From the NCBI GenBank assembly GCA_023249695.1, contig JAHFCD010000220.1, forward strand, positions 1 to 5,166: a stretch of DNA of 5,166 nt, read 5' to 3'. Under the pieces are notes generated by a model that ran no database searches, was not told where the DNA came from, and saw only the letters and a list, made by a program, of their open reading frames with translations. The translations under genes were made by a program, and so were the position numbers. Origin of the DNA: Elusimicrobiota bacterium (GTDB lineage: Bacteria; Elusimicrobiota; Elusimicrobia; UBA1565; UBA9628). The stretch's first letter is position 1, and each line of letters begins with the position of its first letter. Positions 5,013 to 5,166 of the stretch are shown one piece after another.

Positions 5013-5166
5013 TTAAAGCTTGCGGATCAGCGAGATGACCTTGCCCGCGATGCGGCCTTCGCCGATCGGGAAGGGCTCGTAGCGGGGATTGTCGGGGATG
5101 AGGATGAGGCCCGCGGGCTTGACCTTGAGGCGCTTGACCGTCGCCTCGCCGTCCTCGTAGCGCACG
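5013..5166 (-). CDS. C-terminal end of a LexA-like / S24 family protein (5' end outside window)
   Basis: The minus strand is open from the window edge to TAA at 5015-5013, giving the last 50 residues of a protein. The fragment starts VRYEDGEATVKRLKV and ends EGRIAGKVISLIRKL. DGEATVKRL is the S24 (LexA/UmuD/CI-type) peptidase signature around the catalytic lysine, here the Lys after Thr-Val. LILIPDNPRYEPF followed by a final strand I-x-G-K-V matches the usual C-terminus of LexA. These proteins use a Ser-Lys dyad for self-cleavage after RecA activation, typically as SOS repressors. The catalytic Ser and any DNA-binding domain lie outside the window, so LexA, a phage-type repressor and a UmuD-like protein cannot be separated. 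It is the upstream partner of the cysteine-rich gene (8-base gap). Confidence 0.85.
   Translation of the reverse strand, partial: VRYEDGEATVKRLKVKPAGLILIPDNPRYEPFPIGEGRIAGKVISLIRKL

Overview
The window is a compact, GC-rich stretch of bacterial chromosome with eight genes: six complete and one cut at each edge. Two proteins carry obvious export signals, and one is a murein-cleaving MltA enzyme. This suggests a diderm (Gram-negative type) bacterium. The GC-rich codon use, and start codons sitting directly behind a -10 box without a Shine-Dalgarno sequence, would fit an uncultured lineage such as Elusimicrobiota. That placement is a low-confidence inference, because no marker gene is present. 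I see no mobile element, CRISPR array, tRNA or rRNA, and no gene-free stretch longer than about 100 bases.

Layout. At the left edge is the C-terminal end of an unrecognised protein (to 269). A secreted protein of unknown function follows (294-1151), with its own extended -10 promoter. It meets, tail to tail with a 4-base overlap, a secreted RNase T2 of the RNase I type on the minus strand (1148-1981). The RNase has a near-consensus promoter and a strong ribosome binding site. A 102-base divergent control region separates it from a plus-strand cluster of three overlapping genes: mltA (lytic murein transglycosylase, 2084-3307), a DUF309 protein (GTG start at 3304) and a TMEM175-like membrane protein (3654-4232). 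A cytoplasmic protein of unknown function (4264-4698) follows with its own promoter. On the minus strand at the right edge, the C-terminus of a LexA/S24-type protein is followed after 8 bases by a 12-cysteine small protein of the CWC type.

How the genes may work together. The left part is mostly envelope or periplasmic: RNase I-type enzymes degrade RNA in the periplasm and MltA trims murein. The overlaps suggest that mltA, the DUF309 gene and the TMEM175-like gene are translated as a coupled unit, although no shared pathway is evident. The cysteine-rich protein is probably co-transcribed with the LexA/S24 gene. Nothing here is a clear new defence or mobile system. The most distinctive signal is a set of three promoters whose -10 hexamer lies exactly six bases before the ATG, implying leaderless mRNAs; two of them share a nearly identical 29-base segment.
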